64,000 nt of DNA from Pseudomonas frederiksbergensis (GTDB lineage: Bacteria > Pseudomonadota > Gammaproteobacteria > Pseudomonadales > Pseudomonadaceae). The notes beneath the pieces are model-generated. The model did not search any database and was not told the DNA's origin. It saw only the letters and a list, made by a program, of their open reading frames with translations. Position numbers and translations under genes: made by a program. The stretch lies in the NCBI RefSeq assembly GCF_003732705.1, contig NZ_MOBR01000014.1:1-64000 (forward strand), given 5' to 3'. Positions 1-7,701 of the stretch are shown here, piece by piece. Each line of letters opens with the position of its first letter. Within the stretch, counting starts at the first letter, position 1.

Positions 1-66
1 GCGTCATTCCGGTCGATAACAATGTTGACCGGAATGACGCCTTCGCGGGCAAGCCTCGCTCCTACA
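1..66. repeat. REPIN-type inverted repeat, cut by the window start
   Basis: The first 40 bases form a perfect hairpin: 14-bp arms (1-14 and 27-40) around a 12-base loop. A REP arm (TTCGCGGGCAAGC) and the CTCCTAC tail follow directly. This is the right half of a REPIN; the left half lies outside the window. Confidence 0.7.
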
Positions 67-270
67 ATGGCGATGAAGCCCCCCCTGAGATCGGGCCGAT
101 CGGACAACCGCTGTCGACCATGAATTGTGCCTGCTGCTCCGGGTTCAGCCACGCGGTGGAGTTGACCACGAAGCACGCCGAATGCTGTAGACCGGCGCGT
201 CGGCGGCGCTGTTGGCCATCTCGAACGTGGCGCACATGGCCAGGCCCAATAGCTGGAAGCCGGGGCCTTG
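62..270 (-). pseudogene. eroded gene fragment with a frameshift
   Basis: On the minus strand one frame reads a protein-like stretch containing QLLGLAMCATFEMANSAAD. The reading then continues in another frame as VVNSTAWLNPEQQAQFMVD followed by SGCPIGP. The frame changes near position 170-180. No start codon or complete domain remains. REP sequences lie on both sides (1-66 and about 330-370), so REP insertion or decay probably removed the ends. I do not recognise the parent family. The coding-like character is judged by eye only. Confidence 0.4.
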
Positions 271-329
271 CACTTTTGTGGCGAGGGCGCTTGCTCCCGT
301 TTGAGTACGCAGTGCTCTGAAGAAAGGTC

Positions 330-372
330 TGCTGCGCAGCCCGGCGCGAGCAAGCTCGCTCGCCACAGGTTT
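330..372. repeat. single REP palindrome
   Basis: GCGCGAGCAAGCTCGCTCGC is the REP core palindrome, followed by CACAGG. It lies between the eroded fragment and the promoter region of the first intact gene. Confidence 0.7.
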
Positions 373-486
373 GGGGGGCGCCGGCTACGTGACAAAAATT
401 TCATTTCCTGCGCATCCAATCTTTTCCCGATTCGACGTCCAATCCATCAGCAACATCCATTTTCGGATGCAGCCTGAGGAGTTGTC

Positions 487-807
487 ATGAACGTTGTGCG
501 CCCCCTGATCAAGTTGCGGCATGTCTTGCTCGTCCCCCTGGCGCTGGCGGCGCTGGCGAGTACGCCGGTGTTTGCTCAGCCCGAGATCATCATTCGCCAG
601 GCGCCGCCGCCACCGCGCATGGAGCAGGCGCCCATGGCGCGTCCCGGTTATGCCTGGGATAACGGCCACTGGCGCTGGGACGGCCGCGGTTATGTCTGGG
701 CGCCCGGTCACTGGCAGCGGATGCGCCACGAGGGGCGCTGGATGCCCGGCCACTGGGAGGCACGCGGGCCGAACTGGTACTGGATCGAAGGGCGCTGGGT
801 CCGTTGA
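487..807 (+). CDS. YXWGXW-repeat envelope protein
   Basis: This is a small exported protein of 106 residues. Residues 1-30 form a signal peptide ending in a VFA-type cleavage site. The mature part starts with a Pro/Arg stretch (QAPPPPRMEQ) and then repeats aromatic motifs of the form GYxWxxGHWxW about four times (PGYAWDNGHWRW, GYVWAPGHW, GRWMPGHWEA, NWYWIEGRW). That matches the YXWGXW repeat family, which is found in proteobacterial envelopes and has no assigned role. A TGAGGAG ribosome site precedes ATG. A paralogue follows 67 bp downstream, so the two are probably co-expressed. Existence is near certain; function is unknown. Confidence 0.85.
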   Translation: MNVVRPLIKLRHVLLVPLALAALASTPVFAQPEIIIRQAPPPPRMEQAPMARPGYAWDNGHWRWDGRGYVWAPGHWQRMRHEGRWMPGHWEARGPNWYWIEGRWVR

Positions 808-874
808 GCCCTAAACACAAGACCTGCCGGCTCGCCATCCTGGCGCCGGTTCGTATGAATCAAGGAATCAGCCA

Positions 875-1087
875 ATGTCTGGATTATTGAAGACCGCTGT
901 AATCGCCAGCCTCATGGCGATCACCCTGTCCGGCTGCGTCATCGAGCCGGCCCGTCCACACCGACCGCCACCACGGGTCGAAATGGTCCCGGTGATGCCC
1001 GCGCCGGGTTATCACTGGGTGGCCGGGCAGTATCGTTGGGCTCACAACGAGTGGGTGTGGGTGCCGGGGCATTGGAAGGGTTATTGA
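875..1087 (+). CDS. YXWGXW-repeat lipoprotein
   Basis: This 70-residue protein has a lipoprotein signal with the lipobox LSGC (Cys21). A proline-rich linker (RPHRPPPR) and one copy of the aromatic repeat (PGYHWVAGQYRW, then VWVPGHW) follow. It is a shortened paralogue of the gene just upstream, with a membrane anchor in place of a cleaved signal. The pair looks like one soluble and one lipid-anchored member of the same family. An AAGGAA ribosome site lies just upstream. No function is known for the family. Confidence 0.85.
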   Translation: MSGLLKTAVIASLMAITLSGCVIEPARPHRPPPRVEMVPVMPAPGYHWVAGQYRWAHNEWVWVPGHWKGY

Positions 1088-1099
1088 GTAAAGGCTGAT

Positions 1100-1322
1100 G
1101 GCCCCTTCGCGAGCAGGCTCACTCCCACACTGGATCTGCGGCGCAAGCAAATCCATGTGGGAGCGGGCTTGCTCGCGAAGGCGGTGTATCAGGCAACTTC
1201 TATAGTGACTGACACGCCCTCTTCGCGAGCAAGCCCGCTCCCACAGGGGATCAGTGGTGTAGGCAAAATGTGTGAACGGCACCAAACCAGTGTGGGAGCG
1301 AGCCTGCTCGCGAATACGGCCT
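1100..1322. repeat. four alternating REP elements (two REPINs)
   Basis: REP arms occur at about 1105, 1150, 1217 and 1292 in alternating orientation (CTTCGCGAGCAGGCTCACTCCCAC against GTGGGAGCGGGCTTGCTCGC). The group follows the YXWGXW pair and carries no gene; the open frame across it is a repeat artefact. Confidence 0.85.
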
Positions 1323-1458
1323 GACAGGCAACGCAGAAATTGAATCTGCCCACCTACCCATCATTTCTTTCGATCATTCAAATCACGAAAGCGAATTTTT
1401 CATTTCCCCCCGACCTGTTCACCATGGCTCCACCTAAAACAGCTCGGACGGCTCCCTC

Positions 1459-1527
1459 ATGAATTTCAATCTGGCGATTGCCTGTGTCATCGTAGTGTCC
1501 TTCGCCATTGCGCTGGGCCACGCCTGA
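1459..1527 (+). CDS. possible 22-residue membrane peptide
   Basis: ATG to TGA encodes MNFNLAIACVIVVSFAIALG plus His-Ala, a single hydrophobic helix with one Cys. It sits alone between the REP group and the convergent hydrolase, whose stop is 5 bp away. GGACGGCTCC upstream is only a weak ribosome site. It could be a small membrane protein or chance. The strongly hydrophobic composition and the compact fit between neighbours are the only support. Confidence 0.35.
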   Translation: MNFNLAIACVIVVSFAIALGHA

Positions 1528-1532
1528 CCGCG

Positions 1533-2156
1533 CTATTTCGCGTCGCCGTCATGGGGTTTGTAAAACGTGAACAGACCGATCTGAGCCGTCTTGATGTATT
1601 CATGTGCCCAGTCCGGTTTCACCGTCCGGTCATGGAAATACATCGCGCCGTGGGTGCGATCCGGTAATTGTTTGTTCAGCGCCTTGCGCGCGATTTCCTT
1701 GGCCATCGCGTAAGGCGCTTCTTCCTGGGCCGTGTCGGGCTTGCCGTCACACCACCAGGAAAACTGGCAGGCATGCTTTTCCGAGCCCTGCTTGACGATC
1801 CCGCACACCGTATCCGGAAAGCCCTCGTGCCCGAGGCGATTCATCACCACGTTGGCGACAGCTTCCATGTCGGCAGAGTCCTTACCCTTCGCTTCCCAAT
1901 AAATACTGCGGGCCATGCACGTGATGGCTTCGTCCAGTGGCGCGGTGCCGGCCGGGTCGACGGCCTGGACTTCGGATTGAGTGATCGTCTCGGCCTTTTT
2001 CGGTGCCGGTGCCGTGCTGCCTTTATCGGCAGCTTTCTCTTCCAGGACCTGAGCCTTGTCCACCGCCACTTCTTTTTTTTGTTCCTGGTCGTCAGCCATG
2101 ACCTGGCCGGCGAGCAGCGTTAACGCGAGGCAGGTTGCAATCCACGGGAGGCGCAT
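1533..2156 (-). CDS. cell wall hydrolase, SleB/Hydrolase_2 family
   Basis: This 207-residue protein is exported by a signal peptide (residues 1-21, ending VMADD). A charged, Lys/Ala-rich linker (about 22-75) leads to a SleB-like hydrolase domain. That domain opens with ITCMARSIYWEAKG, where the Glu of YWEA is the expected catalytic acid. It continues with VANVVMNRLGHEGFPDTVCG and CQFSWWCDG, hallmarks of the family. The domain cuts the glycan backbone of peptidoglycan in spore-forming relatives; in Pseudomonas the role is presumably wall remodelling in the periplasm. It is divergent from the CAP-domain gene. Confidence 0.85.
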   Translation of the reverse strand: MRLPWIATCLALTLLAGQVMADDQEQKKEVAVDKAQVLEEKAADKGSTAPAPKKAETITQSEVQAVDPAGTAPLDEAITCMARSIYWEAKGKDSADMEAVANVVMNRLGHEGFPDTVCGIVKQGSEKHACQFSWWCDGKPDTAQEEAPYAMAKEIARKALNKQLPDRTHGAMYFHDRTVKPDWAHEYIKTAQIGLFTFYKPHDGDAK

Positions 2157-2287
2157 GATGGGCAGGCTCTTCAGGGCGTCGACGGGCGACTTCGCTTCAT
2201 TGTAGTCGGCAAATCATTGAAAAAGGCAGTGCCCTGAAAGGGACGAAATCGCGCATCATGGGCGCAGTCCGTTCAAGGGGGATTTTC

Positions 2288-3139
2288 ATGCGCGTCCTAT
2301 CATCCGTTTTGCGTGTTGCGGCGTTGTCGTCGGGCCTGGTGTTCGCCACCACGGCCCTGGCCACTGACGAGACGCAACTGGTTCAGTCGATCAATACCTA
2401 TCGCAGTCAGGTGCAGCGTTGTGGCGGCCAGGCATCGCCGGAGTTGCCACCGCTGGCGAGCGATCCACGCCTGGTGCTGTCCGCCACGCAAAACGTCGAC
2501 CTGCAACAGGCGATGGCGCAAGCGAAATACCCGATGGTCAATGTGCAGGCGATCACCCTGGCCGGGCCGCGTGATGCGCAGTCAGCCATGAAGGCTGTGC
2601 AGGAGAGCTTCTGCCAGGTGGTGCTGAATCCGCAGTTCATCGATGTCGGGGTCAGCCGCGAAGGCAGCCAATGGCGCATCGTCCTCGCGCGTCCGCTGTT
2701 GAGCGGGCGTCTGGGGGATGCTTCCGCGGAAGGCCAAAAGCTGTTGGAACTGCTTAACGCCGCCCGCGCCCAACCGCGCCAATGCGGCGGCCAACCGTAT
2801 GCCGCCACCACGCCGCTGGCCTGGAACGCCACGTTGGGCGCCGCCGCCGAAGCTCACAGTCGGGACATGGCCAACAATAACTACTTCGATCACAAGGACC
2901 GCTCGGGCGGCACGCCGGGTGATCGCGCGGAACTGGGCGGCTACATCGCGCAGCAGATCGGCGAAAACATCGCCGCCGGGCAAGACACCACACGCAAAGT
3001 CGTCGACGGCTGGCTCGGCAGCCCCGGGCATTGCGCCAACCTGATGAACCCGCAGTTCCGCGAACTGGGCGCGGCGTATGCAGTGGACCCGAAGAGTGAC
3101 GCGGGGATCTATTGGACGGCGATGTTCGGGACGCAGTAA
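2288..3139 (+). CDS. secreted CAP/SCP-domain protein with a degenerate second CAP copy
   Basis: The ATG at 2288 was chosen because AAGGGGG lies 6-7 bases upstream and a signal peptide (ending TALATD) follows at once; an in-frame start 30 bases earlier lacks this. The protein has 283 residues. The C-terminal half is a canonical CAP domain: LNAARAQPRQCGG, HSRDMANNNYFDHKD, GENIAAG, and WLGSPGHCANLMNPQFRELG. The N-terminal half repeats the same plan in worn form (INTYRSQVQRCGGQ, then FCQVVLNPQFIDVGV) without the His/GENI residues, so it is an internal duplication. CAP proteins are extracellular; their bacterial substrates are mostly unknown. Confidence 0.88.
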   Translation: MRVLSSVLRVAALSSGLVFATTALATDETQLVQSINTYRSQVQRCGGQASPELPPLASDPRLVLSATQNVDLQQAMAQAKYPMVNVQAITLAGPRDAQSAMKAVQESFCQVVLNPQFIDVGVSREGSQWRIVLARPLLSGRLGDASAEGQKLLELLNAARAQPRQCGGQPYAATTPLAWNATLGAAAEAHSRDMANNNYFDHKDRSGGTPGDRAELGGYIAQQIGENIAAGQDTTRKVVDGWLGSPGHCANLMNPQFRELGAAYAVDPKSDAGIYWTAMFGTQ

Positions 3140-3160
3140 CTCCCAAGCACACCCATCCCT

Positions 3161-3392
3161 GTAGGAGCAAAGCTTGCTCGCGATAGCGGTCTGTCAGTCA
3201 CATCATTGCCGGATGTGCTGCCGTCTTCGCGAGCAAGCTTTGCTCCTACAGCGATAGCGGTGTATCAGTCACATCATTGCCGGGTGTGCTGCCGTCTTCG
3301 CGAGCAAGCTTTGCTCCTACAGCGAAAGCGGTGTGTCAGTCACATCATTGCCGGGTGTGCTGCCGTCTTCGCGAGCAAGCTTTGCTCCTACG
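3161..3392. repeat. REP cluster, 71-bp period, three tandem copies
   Basis: After one forward REP arm (GTAGGAGCAAAGCTTGCTCGCG), the unit containing CACATCATTGCCGG and CTTCGCGAGCAAGCTTTGC recurs with starts near 3226, 3297 and 3368. The copies are almost identical, so the expansion is recent. No gene lies within it. Confidence 0.9.
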
Positions 3393-3449
3393 GAAGCGGT
3401 CCTTCACCGCTATTGTTAGCCACTTGCCGGTCTGAAAAAGGCTCACCCC

Positions 3450-4784
3450 TTGAGCGATACAATCGCAAAACCCCAGGCAGTTCCCCTACGCGAAGCCTTC
3501 CTCTTCTGGCTCAAACTCGGCTTCATCAGTTTCGGTGGCCCGGCCGGGCAGATTTCGATCATGCATCAGGAGTTGGTCGAGCGTCGGCGCTGGATTTCGG
3601 AGCGGCGTTTTCTGCACGCGCTCAACTACTGCATGTTGCTGCCCGGGCCGGAGGCGCAGCAACTGGCGACCTACATCGGCTGGCTGATGCACCGGACCTG
3701 GGGTGGCGTGATCGCCGGTGTGCTGTTTGTGTTGCCGTCGCTGTTTATCCTGATCGGGTTGTCATGGATGTACATCGCATTCGGGGATGTGCCGGTGGTA
3801 GCCGGGTTGTTTTATGGGATCAAGCCGGCAGTCACCGCGATTGTGCTGCAGGCGGCCCATCGCATCGGCGGCCGGGCGCTGAAGAACAACTGGCTATGGG
3901 GGATTGCGGCGGCGTCGTTCACGGCCATTTTCGCGTTCAATGTGCCGTTTCCGCTGATTGTGTTGGGGGCGGCGGTGATCGGTTATGTCGGCGGACGCCT
4001 GGCTCCGCAGAGATTCAACAACGGTGGCCACCGCGCGACGAATAAATCCTACGGCCCGGCGCTGATCGATGACGACACCCCAACCCCTGAACATGCGCGC
4101 TTCAGTGCGGTGAAACTGCTGCGTCTGGCGCTGATCGGCGCCGTGTTATGGATCGTGCCGATGGGGCTTCTCACGCTGCTGTTTGGCTGGAACGGCACGC
4201 TGACGCAGATGGGCTGGTTCTTCACCAAAGCCGCGCTGCTGACCTTCGGCGGCGCCTACGCGGTTCTGCCGTATGTGTATCAGGGCGCGGTCGGCCACTA
4301 TGGCTGGCTGACGCCGACGCAGATGATCGATGGCCTGGCGCTGGGCGAAACCACGCCCGGGCCGCTGATCATGGTGGTGGCCTTCGTCGCGTTTGTCGGC
4401 GGTTATGTGCAGCAGGTGTTCGGCTCCGATCACGTGTTCCTGGCCGGTGCCGTTGCCGCCACGCTGGTGACCTGGTTCACCTTCCTGCCTTCCTTCCTGT
4501 TCATCCTCGCCGGCGGACCGCTGGTGGAATCGACGCACAACGAACTGAAATTCACCGCGCCGCTGACCGCGATAACCGCTGCGGTGGTTGGGGTGATTCT
4601 CAACCTCGCGTGTTTCTTCGGCTACCACGTGCTCTGGCCCAACGGCTTCAGCGCTCACCTCGACTGGCCTTCAGCGCTGATTGCGATTGCAGCGGCGATT
4701 GCTTTATTTCGCTTCAAGCGCGGGGTTATCCAGGTGTTGATCGGCTGTGCGTTGATCGGTTTGGCGGTGCATTTAATCCGCTAA
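3450..4784 (+). CDS. chrA: chromate transporter, ChrA family
   Basis: This 444-residue inner-membrane protein starts at TTG (3450); translation from there gives the typical MSDTIAKPQAVPLREAF opening. It has the two homologous CHR halves. The first begins FLFWLKLGFISFGGPAGQ with ELVERRRWISERRFLHALN and LPGPEAQQLATY. The second begins FFTKAALLTFGGAYAVLPY with ALGETTPGPL. ChrA proteins expel chromate, usually with the proton gradient; close relatives may carry other oxyanions. No chrB neighbour is present. The gene ends tail to tail with the DeoR gene, sharing four bases. Confidence 0.9.
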   Translation: MSDTIAKPQAVPLREAFLFWLKLGFISFGGPAGQISIMHQELVERRRWISERRFLHALNYCMLLPGPEAQQLATYIGWLMHRTWGGVIAGVLFVLPSLFILIGLSWMYIAFGDVPVVAGLFYGIKPAVTAIVLQAAHRIGGRALKNNWLWGIAAASFTAIFAFNVPFPLIVLGAAVIGYVGGRLAPQRFNNGGHRATNKSYGPALIDDDTPTPEHARFSAVKLLRLALIGAVLWIVPMGLLTLLFGWNGTLTQMGWFFTKAALLTFGGAYAVLPYVYQGAVGHYGWLTPTQMIDGLALGETTPGPLIMVVAFVAFVGGYVQQVFGSDHVFLAGAVAATLVTWFTFLPSFLFILAGGPLVESTHNELKFTAPLTAITAAVVGVILNLACFFGYHVLWPNGFSAHLDWPSALIAIAAAIALFRFKRGVIQVLIGCALIGLAVHLIR

Positions 4785-5572
4785 AGATCCGTGTCGGCCT
4801 GCACCACTTCGATGCCCAGCCGCTGGTAATCCTCGACATTGCCCGAGGCCAGATGACGCTCGGTGATCAGTGTCTGGATGCGTCGGCAAGGCGCCACCAC
4901 AAACGGCTCCACCGCGCCCAGTTTGTCCGCCATGCTCACGGCTATCACATGGGCAGCGCTGTCGAGCATCGCCTGCTTCACCGGCACCTCATCAAAATGC
5001 AGCGAGCTGATGCCCACCTCAGGGTGAATCGCACACACCCCGGTGAACAGCAGATCAGCCTTGACCCCCTGAAGCAGGCGCAATGTTTCATGCCCGCTTG
5101 CACACATCGTCGCCGGATTGAGCTGACCACCGGCCAGGATCACCTTGATGCCTTTGTACTCGGCCAGGGCGATCGCGATGATCGGCGAGGCCGTGACCGC
5201 AGTGATGGTGATGTCGGAGGGCAGCGAACGGGCGATCTGCAGCGTCGTGGAACCAGAATCGAAAATCACGATCTGGCCATCCTTCACGTACCTCGCCGCC
5301 AGTTGCGCCAGATAGGATTTCACTTCATCGGTTTCGCCGACGCGGGTAAAAAAATCCTTGCCGGTGTCCTTCGGCCGCGGCAACGCCCCGCCGTGGACCC
5401 GCTGCACCAGCCCGGCGCTGTCCAGCTCCGCCAGATCCCGGCGGATGGTGTCTTCGGACACGGCGAAATGCTGGCTGAGCTCGGAGGCCATGACCTTGCC
5501 GTCGCGTTCCAGAATCAACAGGATTTTTTGTCGGCGCAAGGAAGGCAGTTCGGCGATGGAGTGGTCTTGCAT
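4781..5572 (-). CDS. DeoR-family transcriptional regulator
   Basis: This 263-residue cytoplasmic repressor-type protein has an N-terminal DeoR helix-turn-helix (RRQKILLILERDGKVMASEL, then AVSEDTIRRDLAELDSAG and the RVHGGAL wing). A DeoR C-terminal sensor domain follows, with IFDSGSTTLQIARSLP and LFTGVCAIHPEVGISS. The DSGSTT phosphate-binding loop suggests a sugar-phosphate effector. The start at 5572 removes an unlikely 15-residue extension. No sugar gene is adjacent, so the target is unclear; it may be remote or may be the divergent COG4705 operon. Confidence 0.88.
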   Translation of the reverse strand: MQDHSIAELPSLRRQKILLILERDGKVMASELSQHFAVSEDTIRRDLAELDSAGLVQRVHGGALPRPKDTGKDFFTRVGETDEVKSYLAQLAARYVKDGQIVIFDSGSTTLQIARSLPSDITITAVTASPIIAIALAEYKGIKVILAGGQLNPATMCASGHETLRLLQGVKADLLFTGVCAIHPEVGISSLHFDEVPVKQAMLDSAAHVIAVSMADKLGAVEPFVVAPCRRIQTLITERHLASGNVEDYQRLGIEVVQADTDL

Positions 5573-5735
5573 GGTAATGCCTGTTTTTGCGGGTTTGTGC
5601 GAGATTAGCCAAAGCACCCCGTAAACACAATCGGCGTTTTATCGATTCACCTTCCGCGCCTCAGTCCCAGCTAAGTTTGCGCCCGTAGCCTCTCCCTGAC
5701 GCACTTAAAGTACTTGCTCAGGAGAGACAATCCAC

Positions 5736-6500
5736 ATGAATCCGACCATAGCCGGCTGGCTCAACAAGGTCCCCGAGGTGACGCTGTCATTCTGGGTGAT
5801 CAAAATCATGTCCACGACCGTGGGTGAAACCGGCGCGGACTTCCTGGCCGTCGATGCCGGTCTCGGCGCGGGCTGGACCAGCATTGGCATGGCCGTGTTG
5901 CTGGCGCTCGCTCTGTTCTGCCAACTGCGCACCAAGGCGTACACCCCCTGGATCTATTGGCTGACCGTGGTGCTGGTGAGCATCGTCGGAACGCAAATCA
6001 CTGACATTTTGACCGACATGCTTGATGTCAGCCTGTACACCAGCACGGCCGTGTTTTCCGTGTTGCTGGCGGTTAACTTTTGGGTCTGGTACCGGGTGGA
6101 GCACAACCTGTCGATTCGCGAGATCGTCACGCCACGGCGGGAGTTGTTCTATTGGGCCACTGTGCTCTGCACGTTTGCCCTCGGCACGGCGGCGGGCGAC
6201 CTGGCCACCGAAGCGCTGGGCCTGGGCTTCACTGTCGGCGCCATGATTTTCGGCGCGTTGATTGCCGCGACCCTGGTGGCCTGGCGCATGGGCGGCAATG
6301 TGGTGCTGACCTTCTGGATCGCCTACATCCTGACCCGCCCGTTCGGTGCCTCCCTCGGCGACTTGCTGACCCAGGCCAAAACCTATGGCGGCCTCGGCAT
6401 GGGTGCCACCTGGACCAGCGCGCTGTTCCTCTGCGTCATCGTCATCCTGGTTGCCGTGGCGCAAATCAGCGTCGGCAATCGCAAAGCCGTCACTCAATAA
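5736..6500 (+). CDS. COG4705-type polytopic membrane protein
   Basis: This 254-residue integral membrane protein has about eight hydrophobic segments. A motif recurs three times: FWVIKIMSTTVGETGADF near residue 20, ALGTAAGDLATEALGLGF near 150, and ILTRPFGASLGDLL near 200. It thus resembles an internally repeated transporter fold with conserved Lys/Thr and Gly-Asp residues inside the membrane. The family (COG4705, uncharacterised membrane-anchored protein) has no established function. AGGAGAG precedes ATG. It is the first gene of a likely operon with a lipoprotein and a two-component pair, which suggests a transported or sensed small solute. Confidence 0.8.
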   Translation: MNPTIAGWLNKVPEVTLSFWVIKIMSTTVGETGADFLAVDAGLGAGWTSIGMAVLLALALFCQLRTKAYTPWIYWLTVVLVSIVGTQITDILTDMLDVSLYTSTAVFSVLLAVNFWVWYRVEHNLSIREIVTPRRELFYWATVLCTFALGTAAGDLATEALGLGFTVGAMIFGALIAATLVAWRMGGNVVLTFWIAYILTRPFGASLGDLLTQAKTYGGLGMGATWTSALFLCVIVILVAVAQISVGNRKAVTQ

Positions 6501-6530
6501 ATTCATTCAATAGCCCATCAAGGATCCGTC

Positions 6531-6965
6531 ATGCGCCACGTTCAACACCTTATTCGTCACGTTTGCATCGTCTCGGCCATTTTTTTGCTCGGCATCGCCA
6601 CCGGCTGCTCGAAACCGGCCGACAAACCCAAGGCCGGTACGACCTCGGCAATCGAAATGACCCAGAGCTCAGCATCGAAATTGGGCGACTTGTCCGAGTT
6701 CCGCACGATCGCCGCCGACGTTGCAGGCCTCGTCGATAAAAACGATCTGCCCGCCGCGAAAGCCCGGATCAAGGACCTGGAAACGAGCTGGGATTCGGCC
6801 GAAGCCGGGCTCAAGCCCCGTGCCGCGAGCGATTGGCACGTGGTGGATAAAGCCATCGACCGCGCCCTCGATGCCTTGCGCGCCAATACACCACAGCAAA
6901 GCGACTGCAAAGCGATGATGGATGAACTGTTGAAAGCGTTCGATTCGATGAAAGCAAAGCAGTAA
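6531..6965 (+). CDS. lipoprotein of unknown function in a two-component operon
   Basis: This 144-residue protein has a lipoprotein signal (VSAIFLLGIATGC, with Cys24 as the lipid site). The mature part is helical and charged, with SELGDLSEFRTIAADV-like heptads, KARIKDLETSWDSAEAGLKP and DALRANTPQQSDCKAMMDEL. The ETSWDxAEAGLKP section resembles small periplasmic helical proteins seen beside COG4705-type genes; that is from memory and uncertain. It lies 30 bp after the membrane protein and 70 bp before the response regulator, so it is probably part of the same transcript and may be a periplasmic partner of the sensor. Confidence 0.75.
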   Translation: MRHVQHLIRHVCIVSAIFLLGIATGCSKPADKPKAGTTSAIEMTQSSASKLGDLSEFRTIAADVAGLVDKNDLPAAKARIKDLETSWDSAEAGLKPRAASDWHVVDKAIDRALDALRANTPQQSDCKAMMDELLKAFDSMKAKQ

Positions 6966-7035
6966 GCGAACACAGGTGCTTCAATACAGGCGCAAGGGTC
7001 ATGACCCTCGCGCCTTTCTTTTGTCGGAGCGGGAC

Positions 7036-7701
7036 ATGCGGATATTGCTGGTCGAAGACGACCCGATGATTGGCGATGCGATCCACGGCGCACTGAACGA
7101 TGCCAGCTACGCCGCCGATTGGGTGAAAAACGGCCTTACTGCCCTGGCGGCGCTGGAGACTCAACACTACGACCTGGTGCTGTTGGACCTCGGCCTGCCC
7201 GGCAAGGACGGACAGGAAGTATTGACCCGCATCCGCGCCAACAACAATCCCGTGCCGCTGCTGATCATCACCGCCCGGGACAGCCTCGACGACCGGTTGC
7301 GCGGCCTCGATGGCGGTGCAGACGACTACCTGCTCAAACCCTTCGACATCGCCGAGTTGCTGGCGCGCATGCGAGCCGTTTTAAGACGCAAGGGCGGCAA
7401 CGCCCTCTCGGTGCTCGACAACGGCGTAGTGTCCCTGGACCTTGTTTCCAAAGAAGCCTCGACCGCGGAGCATCAAGGCGTCCAGCTCTCCAGCCGCGAG
7501 TTTGCGCTGTTGCAGGCGCTGTTGATCAGACCGGGGGCCATCCTTTCGCGCAGCGAGCTCGAAGACCGCCTCTATGGCTGGGGTAATGAAGTGGAAAGCA
7601 ACGCAGTGGAGTTTTTGATCCATGCGCTGCGGCGCAAGTTGGGCAGCCAGGTCATCAAGAACGTCAGGGGTATGGGATGGATGGTTTCAAAAAACGCTTG
7701 A
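7036..7701 (+). CDS. OmpR-family response regulator (QseB/PmrA type)
   Basis: This 221-residue regulator starts at ATG 7036, the natural N-terminus MRILLVEDDPMIG; upstream in-frame codons are an extension through the intergenic spacer. The receiver domain has acidic residues Asp8/Asp9, the phosphorylation site Asp51 (LVLLDLGLPGKDG) and the Lys of LLKPFD. The winged-helix output domain (about 125-221) has LSSREFALLQALLIRPGAILSRSELEDRLYG and ends VRGMGWMVSKNA. The end overlaps the kinase start by 25 bp, so the two are translationally coupled. Confidence 0.93.
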   Translation: MRILLVEDDPMIGDAIHGALNDASYAADWVKNGLTALAALETQHYDLVLLDLGLPGKDGQEVLTRIRANNNPVPLLIITARDSLDDRLRGLDGGADDYLLKPFDIAELLARMRAVLRRKGGNALSVLDNGVVSLDLVSKEASTAEHQGVQLSSREFALLQALLIRPGAILSRSELEDRLYGWGNEVESNAVEFLIHALRRKLGSQVIKNVRGMGWMVSKNA

